Origin: Shewanella sp. MTB7
Lineage (GTDB): Bacteria; Pseudomonadota; Gammaproteobacteria; Enterobacterales; Shewanellaceae
NCBI RefSeq assembly: GCF_027571385.1
Contig: NZ_CP085636.1
Location: 1,798,001-1,862,000, forward strand
Length of the DNA stretch: 64,000 nt
Reading direction: 5' to 3'
The translations under genes were made by a program, and so were the position numbers. The notes under the pieces are model-generated. The model did no database searches. It was not told the DNA's origin and was given only the letters and a program-made list of their open reading frames with translations. Shown one piece after another: positions 26,299-35,735 of the stretch. Within the stretch, counting starts at the first letter, position 1, and each line of letters begins with the position of its first letter.

Positions 26299-26332
26299 TT
26301 TACTGTTTCTTGATCAACTGTTCAGCTAAAGT

Positions 26333-26794
26333 TTAATCTTTCTTATATGCATCATGACAGCCTTTACAGTTCTTAGCTGTTGTCATGAAGGCTTGCTTCA
26401 AGGCTTTTTTATCATCAGATTTTGCTGCAATAGCAAGTGCAGCTGAATCTTTTTGTAGTTGTTTCATCTTGGCATCGAAATCAGGTTTATCAGTCCACAC
26501 TTTAGCTAAAGCCTCTGTATCGCCTTTATCTGAATCAGCTATAAAGCCTTCTAAAGGAAGCTTTGCAAGTGCTGCGACGTTATTTGCACGCATTGCAAAA
26601 ACCTGAGCATCGAACGGTTTTTTACCTTTCAACATCGCACCCATGTCACCAAAGTTGTAGGCCATCAGGCTAAATGCTGACTGACGATACTCGATAGCAT
26701 CATCAGTTGTCTTAAAATTGTCGGCTTGTACGCTTGTTGCTAAAACAGTACTGCTTACGAGTGCCAAAATGGCCATTTTTGCTTTATTGTTCAT
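26333..26794 (-). CDS. Cytochrome c' (class II c-type cytochrome)
   Basis: The start at 26794 (MNNKAKMAILAL) gives 153 residues with a signal peptide ending ATSVQA. The mature protein (DNFKTTDDAIEYRQSAFSLMAYNFGDMGAML...) is a four-helix bundle with the haem site CKGCH followed by DAYKKD close to the C-terminus, the standard place in cytochrome c'. Such periplasmic proteins bind NO or take part in electron transfer. The neighbouring b-type cytochrome could be its electron partner. A longer upstream start is possible but would precede the signal peptide. Confidence 0.94.
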   Translation of the reverse strand: MNNKAKMAILALVSSTVLATSVQADNFKTTDDAIEYRQSAFSLMAYNFGDMGAMLKGKKPFDAQVFAMRANNVAALAKLPLEGFIADSDKGDTEALAKVWTDKPDFDAKMKQLQKDSAALAIAAKSDDKKALKQAFMTTAKNCKGCHDAYKKD

Positions 26795-27098
26795 TATGTT
26801 GCTCTCACGTTTCTTGTAGTTTTGTGACATCACTCCGTCATTGTATTCTTTTTTTACCATCTGATACTATCCAAATATTCAATAGTTTATATGTAAAAGT
26901 GCAACGATTTGTAATCTGGTGCCTGTTAAAGTTAATGGTATGAAAATATTAAGTAAAAGTGTGATGATAGCTTTGGATTTTATTGGCTTATTGGTACAAT
27001 TGTAATGGAGTGGCAGTACATTGAATAGTTCGATTGCCATTAAAGTGTGGAGTATAAGAATTGTGTAAGTTGTTGGAAACTGAGTGGAGGGGAAGGCG

Positions 27099-27377
27099 AT
27101 GAGAGCTGAATGGGATTCTGTATTAGAAAAAGTTGTGAGCCATCAAGATCATAATGCGTTGTTGGCATTATTCGAACTGTTATTGACAGAAGAGGAACGC
27201 AGCGCTGTAGCCGGTAGGCTTAAAGTGTTTCAGACACTGCTTCAGGGTGAGATGAGCCAACGTCAGATCGCTGTCGAGTGTAATATAAGTATTGCAACTA
27301 TTACCCGTTGTTCAAATTACCTTAAACATATGTCGCAAGCGCAAAGAGAGAAGATCAAACAACTTATACTCAATTAA
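27099..27377 (+). CDS. trpR: Trp operon repressor
   Basis: TrpR binds operators of tryptophan biosynthesis genes when loaded with tryptophan. The 92-residue protein has LFELLLTEEERSAVAGRLKVFQTLLQGEMSQRQIAVECNISIATITRCSNYLK, with the helix-turn-helix MSQRQIAVECNISIATITR; only short parts are quoted in the family comparison. The ATG at 27099 follows GGAGGGGAAGGCG, an excellent ribosome binding site. Variants from E. coli (LGAGIATITRG) include Cys for Gly, without effect on assignment. Confidence 0.93.
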   Translation: MRAEWDSVLEKVVSHQDHNALLALFELLLTEEERSAVAGRLKVFQTLLQGEMSQRQIAVECNISIATITRCSNYLKHMSQAQREKIKQLILN

Positions 27378-27380
27378 TGC

Positions 27381-27815
27381 TTAAAATATACTGCGTTGGA
27401 TAGGGAGTTGGCGGCGACGATAAGCTGCGCGTCTCATTAAGACATAAAGAGAGTAACCCATCAAACTAAAGCTTATACCTGCTCCTAAGCCTGTAGCCGA
27501 TGACTTTAAGATAATAATAGCAATAAACAAATAAAAGAAAGGAAGTGCATTATAAAGCGTTACAGGGATACCGCCTTTTTTCGTTTTCTCATGGGATCAG
27601 TACGTCGATTTTGAGAGCGCATATTATAGACTTTGGTGCCTAGATAGAAAACAGTAAATGCGGCTAACAATGGCCAGCCTTCATCTAACAAAAGTATGCT
27701 GGCAGAACCAATCGCTATATAGCTTAATGGAAGGATTTCATAGAGGGGTTTGCTAAGTATAAACAGTCCTTTGTTTTAGTGCACTAGTTTGAATATTTGT
27801 TCTCTTACCGAACAT
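27381..27815 (-). pseudogene. Small membrane protein gene broken into three frames
   Basis: Three consecutive minus-strand reading frames together look like one small membrane protein. Frame one begins at an ATG at 27815 (MFGKRTNIQTSALKQR). Frame two (27766-27560) reads KPLYEILPLSYIAIGSASIL... to RTDPMRKRKKAVSL. Frame three continues GGIPVTLYNALPFFYLF...RRAAYRRRQLP and ends at 27381. The last join sits at A AAA AAG (27591-27585), where a -1 slip gives ...KRKK-GGIPVTLYN. Either the gene has two indels, or the second is a programmed frameshift. A TATAAT lies just before the ATG. The family is not recognised. Confidence 0.6.
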
Positions 27816-27826
27816 GATTATAGTCG

Positions 27827-27868
27827 AAAAAAAAGCCCACAACATTGATGAAATGTAATGGGCTTATA
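27827..27868 (-). terminator. Terminator after slyD
   Basis: On the minus strand AAGCCCATTACATTT, loop CATC, AATGTTGTGGGCTTTTTTTT forms an intrinsic terminator about 50 bases after the slyD stop. Confidence 0.85.
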
Positions 27869-27918
27869 CCGAATAGTAATGAGCTAATATTAATTAGCGC
27901 TTATCCTATGGCAGATGA

Positions 27919-28584
27919 TTATCTGCAACCGCATCCCCCGTTGCCATCGCAACCTTCTTTAGCGGGTTCATCTTCTTTACTACTGCAACAGCCGTCTTTA
28001 TGGTCATGAGCATGGCTATGCTCACCACCGCAACATCCGCCTTTATCGTCGTGTTCATGGCTGTGCCCACCACCACAACATCCACCTTTATGGTTATGGT
28101 CTGAATCACAACTACTACCATGAGCATGAATGTGGCCGTGAGCTCTCTCTTCTGCAGTCGCTTCACGAACGTCCATGACTTCAACAACAAAGTTCAATGC
28201 TTGACCTGCTAGTGGGTGATTACCGTCGACTACGACAACATCATCTTTTACTTCCATAACCTGAACAGGACGTTGCCCCATTTCAGTCTCAGCGATAAAG
28301 CGCATCCCAGGAACGATATCTTCAACATCTCCAAAAGCACTAAGTGGTACTTCCTGACGTAAGCCATCATGGTATGGACCATAACCGTTATCAGCATCAA
28401 CAGTGACATCAAGTTTATCACCGACAACTTTGCCTTCTAGTTCAGTCTCAAGGCCCGGGATCATATTTTCTGCTCCATGAAGATAAAGCATTGGCTCACC
28501 TTCAAAAGAATCTTCGATAACTCGGCCTTGCTCATCAGATAAACGGTAGTGAATGCTTACAGCACAGTGTTGGGTGATTTTCAT
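27919..28584 (-). CDS. slyD: FKBP-type peptidyl-prolyl isomerase SlyD with metal-binding tail
   Basis: SlyD is a folding helper and metallochaperone that helps deliver nickel to hydrogenase. The 221-residue protein has the FKBP domain (about 1-70 and 125-150: VIEDSFEGEPMLYLHGAENMIPGLE, then PLAGQALNFVVEVMDV), the chaperone IF insert between them (VSADNGYGPYHDGLRQ-like), and a long C-terminal tail from about residue 160 rich in His, Cys and Asp. The tail has two tandem copies of a GGCCGGxHSHxHDxK unit plus a related third, ending CDGNGGCGC. The start is at 28584 after GGAGGCGAT. Confidence 0.96.
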   Translation of the reverse strand: MKITQHCAVSIHYRLSDEQGRVIEDSFEGEPMLYLHGAENMIPGLETELEGKVVGDKLDVTVDADNGYGPYHDGLRQEVPLSAFGDVEDIVPGMRFIAETEMGQRPVQVMEVKDDVVVVDGNHPLAGQALNFVVEVMDVREATAEERAHGHIHAHGSSCDSDHNHKGGCCGGGHSHEHDDKGGCCGGEHSHAHDHKDGCCSSKEDEPAKEGCDGNGGCGCR

Positions 28585-29062
28585 ATCGCCTCCAATTCAG
28601 AATGTGCGCGTATTTTAACTTTCTTTTTATTTGTTGGCGATGATTTGCATCAGGTAATGTCGGTTAGCTCAGCTTTCTTGAATATTTCTTGATAAAAAAT
28701 TTACCTGATTTGACTCAACCTTTCACTACAAGGTATTGATTTTGATTTTTTAGTCATTATTTTTAAAAATAAATTCACAACGAAAAACCAATTTAAACAG
28801 AGATAATTGTAATTTATACTTGTTAGTGTGATTTAATTCTCAATTAGAGGTCATTTCACTATTTTAAAAATATGGGTGTTTTAAAATCATTTAAACCCAT
28901 TAATTTCAATCATATGTAACATTGCTTACCTTTCCGTAAACGTAAGCACCTGTGATTTACCCTCACGGTTATTATTACCATTGTCAGCTTAATCTCCCTT
29001 AGAATCCTTATAAGGAAAATAGAGAGTAAATGGTTTTTTCTATATAACTTGTTATTAGGGGC
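28585..29062 (+). other. AT-rich intergenic region upstream of the thr operon
   Basis: This stretch of 478 bases between slyD and the thr leader is AT-rich. Short self-complementary pieces are present (TTTAAAAATAAA, GCTTACCTTTCCGTAAACGTAAGC around 28927-28951) but no ORF, terminator or recognised operator. Confidence 0.4.
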
Positions 29063-29091
29063 TTGACATCTGCATAAGAAAAAAGCAATTC
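29063..29091 (+). promoter_or_regulatory. Possible thr operon promoter
   Basis: TTGACA at 29063-29068 is a perfect -35. Seventeen bases later the -10 region reads CAATTC, a poor match. Position, 45-70 bases before thrL, is right, so it is offered with low confidence. Confidence 0.35.
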
Positions 29092-29135
29092 TGTACCCAC
29101 AGATTTTTACGTTTATTTGGATGAATTAATTTCTA

Positions 29136-29207
29136 ATGCATTGCCTGAATAGAGTTGTAACCACCATTATTACAACCACCACGATTATTTTCGTGGGGGC
29201 GGGCTAA
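29136..29207 (+). CDS. thrL: Thr operon leader peptide
   Basis: A 23-codon ORF starts ATG CAT TGC CTG and contains ACC ACC ATT ATT ACA ACC ACC ACG ATT ATT, that is, six threonine and four isoleucine codons in a row, then ends VGAG and TAA. E. coli ThrL has the same Thr/Ile composition and ends GNGAG. It lies before a terminator and thrA, so ribosome stalling at these codons would control attenuation. The ribosome binding site is weak. Confidence 0.92.
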   Translation: MHCLNRVVTTIITTTTIIFVGAG

Positions 29208-29233
29208 ACGTACTTAAGATTTTTTGAATAAGA

Positions 29234-29268
29234 CAAGCCCGCTCCCACACCAAGGAGCGGGCTTTTTA
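29234..29268 (+). terminator. thr attenuator terminator
   Basis: AAGCCCGCTCC and GGAGCGGGCTTTTT pair with loop CACACCAA, giving a strong intrinsic terminator 27 bases after thrL. The segment GGGGGCGGGCT at the end of thrL can pair with AGCCCGCTCC, forming the competing antiterminator. Confidence 0.88.
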
Positions 29269-29356
29269 GTTTCTATCCCCATAGAATCTTGAAATGCAGA
29301 GTTCAGTATTTTGAAATGGCTTGGGTATTAAAGTAGCGCGGTATCAAGGAGAAAGT

Positions 29357-31822
29357 ATGAAAGTAATGAAGTTTGGCGGTACCTCGCTAGCAAACTGGCA
29401 ACGATTTAATGCAGCAGCGGCTATTGTTGCCGATACGGCACAAGGTGAATCTGTCGCTGTAGTGTTGTCTGCTCCTGCAACTGTCACAAATGGACTATTA
29501 GAGGTGGTTGAACTCGCCATTCAAGGTAGCGACTTTAAGGCCGTGCTAGCGGATACCGAGGGGGTATTTACCAATTTATATCAAGGGGCTAGCTCTATTT
29601 TAACCTCTTCACAGTTATTACTATTGATGAGCAAGTTAACTGATCAGCTAAACTTCTGGGAAAAGAAGTTGCTGGGTATTAGCTTGCTTAATGAATGTCC
29701 TGACTTTGTTCGTGCGGAAGTGTTAGTTGGTGGAGAGAAATTATCATCTGCGCTGATGGTACAGCTGATGATAGCGAGAGAGATAGGGTCAGATTTACTC
29801 GAGCCTCAGTCTTTGCTTGTTGCGACAGGTGACCCCTTAGAGTCCGTGGTTGATATTGAGTCGAGTAAAGCTAGGTTCGAGCAAATCCCGTTAGAGAGTA
29901 AACGTGTTTGGGTGATGCCAGGCTTTACTGCTGGAGACAGTAAAGGACGTACTGTTATCTTGGGCCGCAATGGCTCTGATTATTCAGCAGCGGTATTGTC
30001 AGCTTGCTTAGATGCGAGTTGTTGCGAGATTTGGACTGATGTCGATGGCGTATATAATACCGATCCTCGTGTTGTTGCCGATGCGAAGCTGCTTTCTCAA
30101 TTGAGTTACCAAGAGGCGATGGAGTTGTCCTATTTTGGGGCTAAGGTGCTTCACCCTAAAACGATCTCTCCTATCGCTCGTTACCATATCCCTTGTTATA
30201 TCCGTAATAGCTTTAATCCATCAGCCATAGGGACATTAGTGTCAAATGAAGCGGATAAAAGTGGTTTAAATGTTAAAGCCATCTCTAATTTAGATAACCA
30301 AACCATGTTTGATATCTCAGGTCCTGGCATGAAGGGCATGGTGGGCATGGCTAGCCGTACTTTGGGAGCGATATCTCGTGCTGGTGTGTCTATTTCACTT
30401 ATCACTCAAAGTTCATCTGAGTACAGCATCAGCTTTTGTATTGCGACTCAAGATGCAGGTAAAGCGAAAGAGTCATTGGAGCTTGAGTTTGAACTTGAGC
30501 TTGAGAATGAGATCTTAGAGCCTATTGAAATGAGAGACAGTTTGGCGATTGTGTCACTGATTGGTGACGGTATGCGAACTCATAAAGGAATTGCTGGAAA
30601 GTTCTTTCAAGCACTCGCTCAAGCGTCAGTGAATATTATTGCTATTGCGCAGGGTTCCTCTGAACGCTCAATTTCAACGGTGATAGAACAACGCAAAATT
30701 AAACATGCTATCTCGGCCTGTCACCAAAGTTTCTTTGATGTACAACACTACCTTGATGTTTTCTTAGTGGGTTGTGGCAATGTTGGTGCCGGCTTACTTG
30801 AGCAAATAAAGCAGCAAGCTCAGATCTTGAAGCAAGAGCACATCACGATTCGTGTGTGCGGTATTGCCAACTCTCGTCATATGCTACTTGATGCCGAAGG
30901 GGTTGATCTTAATGGTTGGCAGAGTTTACTTTCAGATTGCCAAAGAAAATGTGATTTGGACTTCATGTTGCAATGGGCTAAGGAACAACAACTTCTTAAT
31001 CCTGTATTAGTCGATTGTACCTCCAGTGAGCATGTATCAGATAAATATCTCGATGTGATGAATGCAGGTTTGCACGTCGTGACACCAAACAAAAAGTCCA
31101 ATACCCGTGATATCGAATATTATCGCGCACTACGCCAAACAGCACTTAAGCAACGTAGACAGTTTCTCTATGAAACAACCGTAGGTGCTGGCCTACCAGT
31201 GATTGACAACCTTAAAAAGCTGCTCTTTGCAGGGGATAAATTACTTAAGTTTAATGGCATATTATCAGGTTCTCTCTCCTATATTTTCGGTATGTTAGAT
31301 GAAGGAATGACGCTATCTGAAGCGACAGGGATTGCGCGGGATAAATGCTTTACTGAGCCCGATCCCCGTGATGATCTAAGTGGTATGGATGTGGCTCGTA
31401 AAGTGCTTATTCTTGCCCGTGAAGTGGGGCTGGATCTCGAGCTAAGTGATATTACTATTGAGTCTGTGCTGCCTGATGATTTTGATGCTAGTGGTGATGT
31501 TGAGAACTTTATGAACAATCTACCTAAAGTCGATAAGGAGATTTCCCTGAGGGTTGAAAAAGCACGTTCAGAGGGGAAAGTTCTGCGCTATTTAGGGCAA
31601 ATTGATACTGATGGTTGCCGCGTCAAGATTGCAGAAGTGGATGCCACAGATCCTCTCTACAGTGTAAAGGGAGGCGAAAATGCGTTGGCATTTTACAGCC
31701 GCTATTATCAGCCTATTCCGTTTGTACTGCGTGGCTATGGTGCAGGAACTGATGTGACCGCTGCAGGAGTATTTGCTGATCTGCTCAGAACCTTAAACTG
31801 GACTCGGGAGATGAGTGCATGA
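29357..31822 (+). CDS. thrA: Bifunctional aspartokinase I / homoserine dehydrogenase I
   Basis: ThrA catalyses the first and third steps from aspartate toward threonine. The 821-residue protein starts at the ATG at 29357 after AAGGAGAAAGT. Its N-terminal aspartokinase part begins [12 protein letters not shown], followed by the regulatory ACT domains (around [19 protein letters not shown] and [17 protein letters not shown]), and the homoserine dehydrogenase part has the NAD loop [37 protein letters not shown] and GTLSGSLSY-like [12 protein letters not shown]. Order and length match E. coli ThrA. It is first in thrABC. Confidence 0.97.
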   Translation: MKVMKFGGTSLANWQRFNAAAAIVADTAQGESVAVVLSAPATVTNGLLEVVELAIQGSDFKAVLADTEGVFTNLYQGASSILTSSQLLLLMSKLTDQLNFWEKKLLGISLLNECPDFVRAEVLVGGEKLSSALMVQLMIAREIGSDLLEPQSLLVATGDPLESVVDIESSKARFEQIPLESKRVWVMPGFTAGDSKGRTVILGRNGSDYSAAVLSACLDASCCEIWTDVDGVYNTDPRVVADAKLLSQLSYQEAMELSYFGAKVLHPKTISPIARYHIPCYIRNSFNPSAIGTLVSNEADKSGLNVKAISNLDNQTMFDISGPGMKGMVGMASRTLGAISRAGVSISLITQSSSEYSISFCIATQDAGKAKESLELEFELELENEILEPIEMRDSLAIVSLIGDGMRTHKGIAGKFFQALAQASVNIIAIAQGSSERSISTVIEQRKIKHAISACHQSFFDVQHYLDVFLVGCGNVGAGLLEQIKQQAQILKQEHITIRVCGIANSRHMLLDAEGVDLNGWQSLLSDCQRKCDLDFMLQWAKEQQLLNPVLVDCTSSEHVSDKYLDVMNAGLHVVTPNKKSNTRDIEYYRALRQTALKQRRQFLYETTVGAGLPVIDNLKKLLFAGDKLLKFNGILSGSLSYIFGMLDEGMTLSEATGIARDKCFTEPDPRDDLSGMDVARKVLILAREVGLDLELSDITIESVLPDDFDASGDVENFMNNLPKVDKEISLRVEKARSEGKVLRYLGQIDTDGCRVKIAEVDATDPLYSVKGGENALAFYSRYYQPIPFVLRGYGAGTDVTAAGVFADLLRTLNWTREMSA

Positions 31823-31907
31823 GCCTGAATATGTTTAGTGCGGCAGATTCTACGAGAAGTGATGTGATTCAAGTCGAGACAATGGTATTTCAAAGGGGAC
31901 ATTCTCT

Positions 31908-32843
31908 ATGAGCCTAACTGTTTACGCCCCCGCATCGATGGGCAATGTTGGTGTCGGTTATGATCTGCTCGGGGCTGCACTCGCGCCTATTGATGGCACG
32001 TTATTGGGCGATAGAGTCTCTATTGTCTCTTCACCAGCCGGAGTTTCATTAGAGGTTGAGGGTAAGTGGGCTGATAAGCTACCGCCTAATCCGACAGATA
32101 ATATTGTTTATCAATGTGCACAGTTCTTTATGAAAGAGCTGAATAAGCAAGAGGGAATCGCACTCACGTTAGAAAAAAACCTGCCTGTCGGCAGTGGGCT
32201 CGGTTCAAGTGCCAGCTCAGTAGTTGCAGCCCTTTACGCCCTCAATGAGTATTTTGACAAGCCTTATGATGAGCAAGCGCTGTTGCGATTGATGGGGAAG
32301 TTTGAAGGTAAGATAAGTGGATCGGTTCATTATGATAATGTCGCACCCTGCTATTTAGGCGGCATGCAGTTGATGCTCGATACTGAGCATAAAGTGTGTG
32401 ACAGTATCCCATCATTTGAACATTGGTATTGGGTTGTCGCTTATCCGGGAATATCGCTTTCCACGGCCAAAATGCGTCAGTTACTACCTGCTCAATATGA
32501 TAAGTCCGTGGCTATCGAATTTGCACGTAATTTGAGCGCATTTGTTCATGCCTCTTATCGGCAAGATGCAGAGCTGGCTATCTCAGTATTAAAAGATGTG
32601 ATGGCAGAGCCTTACCGTGCATCGGCAATACCGGGATATGAATCAGCGCGACAAGCGTTAAATAAGCTTGGCATGCTGTCGACTGGGATCTCAGGTAGTG
32701 GTCCCACACTCTTCTCGGTCACTGACAACTTAGAGACTGCTCAGGCAGCGCAAGCTTGGTTAGATTCAAACTACGTAGAGCATGGTGTTGGTTTTTCTCA
32801 TATTTGTAAGCTAGATGCCATAGGCACTCGTAGAATTGATTAA
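31908..32843 (+). CDS. thrB: Homoserine kinase
   Basis: ThrB phosphorylates homoserine using ATP. The 311-residue protein is a GHMP kinase: VYAPASMGNVGVGYDLLG at the N-terminus, the ATP-binding NLPVGSGLGSSASSVVAAL loop around residue 90, and the C-terminal GISGSGPTLFSV. The ATG at 31908 follows AAAGGGGACATTCT. It lies 85 bases after thrA, longer than the one-base gaps of enterics, but no terminator is visible between them. Confidence 0.97.
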   Translation: MSLTVYAPASMGNVGVGYDLLGAALAPIDGTLLGDRVSIVSSPAGVSLEVEGKWADKLPPNPTDNIVYQCAQFFMKELNKQEGIALTLEKNLPVGSGLGSSASSVVAALYALNEYFDKPYDEQALLRLMGKFEGKISGSVHYDNVAPCYLGGMQLMLDTEHKVCDSIPSFEHWYWVVAYPGISLSTAKMRQLLPAQYDKSVAIEFARNLSAFVHASYRQDAELAISVLKDVMAEPYRASAIPGYESARQALNKLGMLSTGISGSGPTLFSVTDNLETAQAAQAWLDSNYVEHGVGFSHICKLDAIGTRRID

Positions 32844-32861
32844 TAAAAGGTATTTGAATTC

Positions 32862-34142
32862 ATGGAACTGTATAATTTAAAACACCCCTCTCAAGTGGTC
32901 AGCTTTACTGAAGCATTAAAACTCGGGCTAGGTAAAGACAGAGGTTTATTTTTTCCGAAGGCGATCCCCGTATTAAAGGATATGGATGCTCTGTTGGCCC
33001 TGCCATTTGTTGAACGCAGTAAAAAGGTACTCGGTGCTTGGCTTGCATCAGAAATAGGTCAAGAGACGGTAGACTCTTTGGTTGAAAATGCCTTTAATTT
33101 TGATCTTAAATTAGTCAAGGCTGATGAGAGCCGATACTGTCTGGAGCTTTTTCATGGCCCGACTTTAGCGTTTAAGGACTTTGGCGCCCGCTTTATGGCG
33201 CAATGCCTTAATGAGTTAGCGGGAGGCGATAAAATCAATATTTTAACAGCAACTTCAGGTGACACTGGTGCTGCTGTCGCAGATGCTTTTTTTGGACTGG
33301 ATAATATTCAGGTTGTCGTGCTTTATCCGAAAGGGAAGATCAGCGTCTTACAGGAAAAGATGTTCACCACCTTAGGTGACAATATTCATACAGTGTCAGT
33401 TGAGTCGGATTTTGATGCCTGCCAAGATCTGGTTAAACGAGCATTTGAAGACAGTGATGTACGTGACGGTTTGCACCTTAATTCTGCTAATTCAATAAAT
33501 ATTAGCCGTTTGCTGGCACAAATCTGTTATTACTTTGAGGCGGTTGCTCAGTTTAAAGCTCAACATAACCAAGATCCTGTGATTGCAGTTCCCAGTGGTA
33601 ATTTTGGTAATCTCACCGCGGGTTTATTTGCTAAAGCAATGGGATTGCCAGTTGCGCGTTTTATAGCCGCAACCAACAGTAATGATACCGTGCCTCGCTA
33701 TTTAGATGAGGGAGATTGGCTTCCACATGCAACGGTCGCGACAATGTCAAATGCAATGGATGTGGCTGAGCCGAGTAATTGGCCTAGAGTTGAAGCTATT
33801 ATTGAGAAGATGGGATGGTCTCTGTCTGAGATAACTGGTGTCGCCTTATCGGAAGAGGATACGTCAGATGCGTTGAAGTCACTTTACAGTCAAGGTTATT
33901 TGTCTGAGCCACATGCTGCGATCGCGGCGCAAGCATTGAAGCTAGCTTTATCAGATGAAGGGAAAGGAATATTTCTAGGTACAGCACATCCAGCTAAATT
34001 CAAGGATGTTGTCGACAGAGAGCTAGCCATTGAATTGCCTTTGCCAGCTGAGCTTGCAGTCGTAGAGCAGAAGGATATCTTGTCAGTGACATTAGCGGCA
34101 GACTTTGACCAATTAAAAACGCATCTGTTTAAAGTACTCTAG
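32862..34142 (+). CDS. thrC: Threonine synthase
   Basis: ThrC converts O-phosphohomoserine to threonine with pyridoxal phosphate. The 426-residue protein has the family start ELYNLKHPSQVVSFTEAL, the PLP lysine in HGPTLAFKDFGARF, ILTATSGDTGAAVADAF, the pyridoxal-phosphate loop AVPSGNFGNLTAG and a final GTAHPAKF block. It lies 18 bases after thrB and closes the operon before a terminator. Confidence 0.97.
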   Translation: MELYNLKHPSQVVSFTEALKLGLGKDRGLFFPKAIPVLKDMDALLALPFVERSKKVLGAWLASEIGQETVDSLVENAFNFDLKLVKADESRYCLELFHGPTLAFKDFGARFMAQCLNELAGGDKINILTATSGDTGAAVADAFFGLDNIQVVVLYPKGKISVLQEKMFTTLGDNIHTVSVESDFDACQDLVKRAFEDSDVRDGLHLNSANSINISRLLAQICYYFEAVAQFKAQHNQDPVIAVPSGNFGNLTAGLFAKAMGLPVARFIAATNSNDTVPRYLDEGDWLPHATVATMSNAMDVAEPSNWPRVEAIIEKMGWSLSEITGVALSEEDTSDALKSLYSQGYLSEPHAAIAAQALKLALSDEGKGIFLGTAHPAKFKDVVDRELAIELPLPAELAVVEQKDILSVTLAADFDQLKTHLFKVL

Positions 34143-34160
34143 TTTTTTCACATTTTTAAA

Positions 34161-34188
34161 GGGGAGGGCTTGCCCTCTTTTTTTATTG
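34161..34188 (+). terminator. Terminator after thrC
   Basis: GGGAGGG, loop CTTG, CCCTC and TTTTTTT form a compact intrinsic terminator about 20 bases after the thrC stop. Confidence 0.85.
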
Positions 34189-34415
34189 TTTACTCATTAT
34201 TACCTTTGTAAATGCCAATGATGAAGTTTGATGGTATTTGTTGTTGGATTTGCATCTGAAGTTTGATTTTAATGAGTTGGCTTACAAAAGGTTATCTAAT
34301 TCACTTGTGTATCAACACGTATCCTTTTGGGGGTGATTACTGTGATGTTCATCGCAAATGGTTGTTCTTAATTTATATATCTTCCCTCGCAGTTTTTCAG
34401 ATAGGTTTCCAAACT

Positions 34416-34709
34416 GTGTATCGATTTTTTACTACAATACTTATTTCACTTTCACTTACTGCTTGTTCTTCAATGGATGAACCTGAGTTGTATCACAGGA
34501 TTAATGAAGCTTATGATTTTGAAGTCACCCACTGTGACAGTTTTGCCATGGTGACTGGCATAGGTAGAGGAGATAAAGCGTTAAGCGATGCTAAGCTCGA
34601 CGCCACTATTCATGGCGAAGAACTGGGCGGTACACATATTGTTTGGTTACAAACTGACCATGGTGAGCCAACCAAGGTGGTTGCAGTGATATACAAATGC
34701 CTACGATAG
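34416..34709 (+). CDS. Probable small lipoprotein
   Basis: A GTG at 34416 gives 97 residues: a short hydrophobic signal, [18 protein letters not shown], with a lipobox cysteine, then a small domain of about 75 residues with [27 protein letters not shown] and a final YKC. The pattern, two Cys and an [19 protein letters not shown] segment, resembles DUF4156-type lipoproteins, but I do not claim the family. An upstream in-frame ATG at 34263 gives a longer protein with an odd N-terminus. Its stop overlaps the end of the convergent nfo gene by 9 bases. Confidence 0.6.
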   Translation: MYRFFTTILISLSLTACSSMDEPELYHRINEAYDFEVTHCDSFAMVTGIGRGDKALSDAKLDATIHGEELGGTHIVWLQTDHGEPTKVVAVIYKCLR

Positions 34710-35594
34710 AGTTTGCAACTGAGACTGGCTAATGGGTTTATTTTTTCTATCTAAACTGCGTAGCCAGTTTATCTCATCAACCCAAATATCTGAATTAATG
34801 GTTTCCAATACCAATGGAATATTTTCAGTTGCGGGATGATTCATTATAAATTTAAAGCCCTCTCTACCAATATGGCCCAAACCTAAAGATTGATGCCGAT
34901 CGACTCGACTGTTTAATGGCGTTTTACTGTCATTGAGGTGCATGGCTTTGAGGTATTGATAGCTAACAATTTTGTCAAACAGTGCAAAACTCTCTTCACA
35001 GGCTTGATATGTACTGATGTCATATCCAGCTGCAAACATATGACAAGTGTCAATGCAGATCCCAACTCGGGATTTATCTTCCACTTTATCGATTATCTGA
35101 GCCAGTTGCTCAAAGCTATGACCTAAGTTTGACCCTTGCCCTGCGGTATTCTCAATTACTGCGGTGATATTACTCGTGCGCTCTAAAGCCATATTTATCG
35201 ATTGGCTTATTCTGGTAAGACATTCATCAATCTCTATTTTCCTCAAGTGGCTCCCTGGATGGAAGTTAAGTAGTGTTAAGCCCATTTGCTCACAACGATC
35301 CATCTCATCGAAAAAAGCCTCTCTGGATTTTTCAAGCAGCTCCCTATCTGGGTGTCCAAGGTTTATCAGGTAGCTATCATGGGGCAAGATAGCCTCTATT
35401 AAGATATTGGCTTGCTCGCAGTTATGTTTAAATGCCGAGATCTGTTCGCAGCATAGTGGGGCTGCCTGCCATCTTCTTTGGTTCTTGGTGAAAAAAGCGA
35501 ATGCATTCGCCCCTATTTTGTTTGCATTAATGGGGGCATTGGCGATACCACCAGAGGCACTGACATGAGCACCAACCCATCGGTTTGAATTCAT
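34701..35594 (-). CDS. nfo: Endonuclease IV
   Basis: Nfo cuts DNA at abasic sites in base-excision repair, using three metal ions. The 297-residue protein is a TIM-barrel AP endonuclease: [91 protein letters not shown] and the last ligand in VLETI, covering the known His/Glu/Asp metal ligands. Length is close to the usual 280-290. The ATG at 35594 is preceded by AGGATATTTTTAA. Confidence 0.96.
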   Translation of the reverse strand: MNSNRWVGAHVSASGGIANAPINANKIGANAFAFFTKNQRRWQAAPLCCEQISAFKHNCEQANILIEAILPHDSYLINLGHPDRELLEKSREAFFDEMDRCEQMGLTLLNFHPGSHLRKIEIDECLTRISQSINMALERTSNITAVIENTAGQGSNLGHSFEQLAQIIDKVEDKSRVGICIDTCHMFAAGYDISTYQACEESFALFDKIVSYQYLKAMHLNDSKTPLNSRVDRHQSLGLGHIGREGFKFIMNHPATENIPLVLETINSDIWVDEINWLRSLDRKNKPISQSQLQTLS

Positions 35595-35735
35595 TTAAAA
35601 ATATCCTTACACAGCTATGAGCAAATAGTTACCATCTTTATATGCAATAAAGTCGCTAAATACTAAGCCTTAACTATGCTAATAACAGATTGAAAAAGTT
35701 AATAATGAGCATGAGCTAGAAAAAGGGTAATTGGA

